A stretch of 32,556 nt of DNA from a virus, in IMG/VR virus record IMGVR_UViG_3300030012_002984, positions 1 to 32,556 of that record. One strand, 5' to 3'. The notes beneath the pieces were generated by a model. It did no database searches and was not told the origin of the DNA. It saw only the letters and a list, made by a program, of their open reading frames with translations. Shown piece by piece: positions 32,485-32,556 of the stretch. A program made the translations under genes and the position numbers. How positions within the stretch are numbered: the first letter of the stretch is position 1; each line of letters begins with the position of its first letter.

Positions 32485-32556
32485 ATGCCTAATAGCGCAC
32501 CAACACACACACATATTATTGACGTGCTTGTACAATCAAGTACACGCAACAAAAAA
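32485..32556 (+). CDS. 5' part of Gp88-like gene, second copy
   Basis: ATG 32485 opens 24 codons identical to the start of the gene at 185 except for K7T; two further changes (in codons 6 and 14) are silent. It runs off the window end. Its leader AACAGGAAAAATAATC is the same as in the first copy. Confidence 0.85.
   Translation, partial: MPNSAPTHTHIIDVLVQSSTRNKK

Larger units (their letters stand above)
32297..32556. repeat. Right copy of diverged terminal repeat
   Basis: Matches 1-256 with about 17 substitutions and two extra ACACC units. If the genome is circular, this is the overlap at which the contig closes and the unit length is about 32.3 kb. Confidence 0.9.

Overview
The window looks like the near-complete genome of a small tailed bacteriophage with a short-tailed (podovirus-type) virion. 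The evidence is a terminase pair, portal, scaffold-like protein, major capsid protein, tail adaptor, a nozzle-like protein, ejection-type internal virion proteins including one of 2216 residues, and no recognisable tape-measure or sheath gene. The DNA is AT-rich with good AGGAG-type ribosome binding sites and an amidase endolysin, so the host is probably Gram-negative. The gene style recalls marine phages, but the host cannot be read from the sequence. I saw no integrase, DNA polymerase, RNA polymerase, tRNA, CRISPR array or reverse transcriptase.

Layout. Bases 1-4619 plus the small genes at 31838-32424 form a rightward early module: small unknown proteins, a Gp88-like Cys-rich protein, a SWIM zinc-finger protein, a ribbon-helix-helix protein and a 772-residue primase-helicase. 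A bidirectional terminator (4628-4660) and a promoter-like sequence precede a PD-(D/E)XK nuclease (4701-5327, rightward). Everything from 5304 to 30973 runs leftward as a packed late module, with many ATGA or TAATG stop-start overlaps. In transcription order it holds RusA resolvase, TerS, TerL, portal, an unknown protein, scaffold, capsid, decoration protein, [terminator], adaptor, nozzle, three appendage proteins, three internal virion proteins, fibre proteins, [terminator], holin candidate, small basic proteins, amidase, a helix-turn-helix regulator and another basic protein.

The only long gene-free stretch is 30974-31837, between the divergent modules. It is dense in structure. It has three 17-bp operator-like palindromes of one family, repeated TATGTAAC and AACTTGCTATA motifs, GTTGTCG/TGTTGCA repeats in both orientations, and a GC-rich block of hairpins. 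It is the best candidate for the control region and the replication origin.

The two ends of the window are copies of each other, but diverged (about 17 substitutions plus different ACACC repeat numbers over about 250 bases). Most codon changes are synonymous. A perfect 10-bp hairpin that spans the stop codon of the 94-residue gene is kept in both copies by compensatory base changes. Either the genome is circular or circularly permuted (about 32.3 kb) with ends drawn from two strains, or the locus is truly duplicated.
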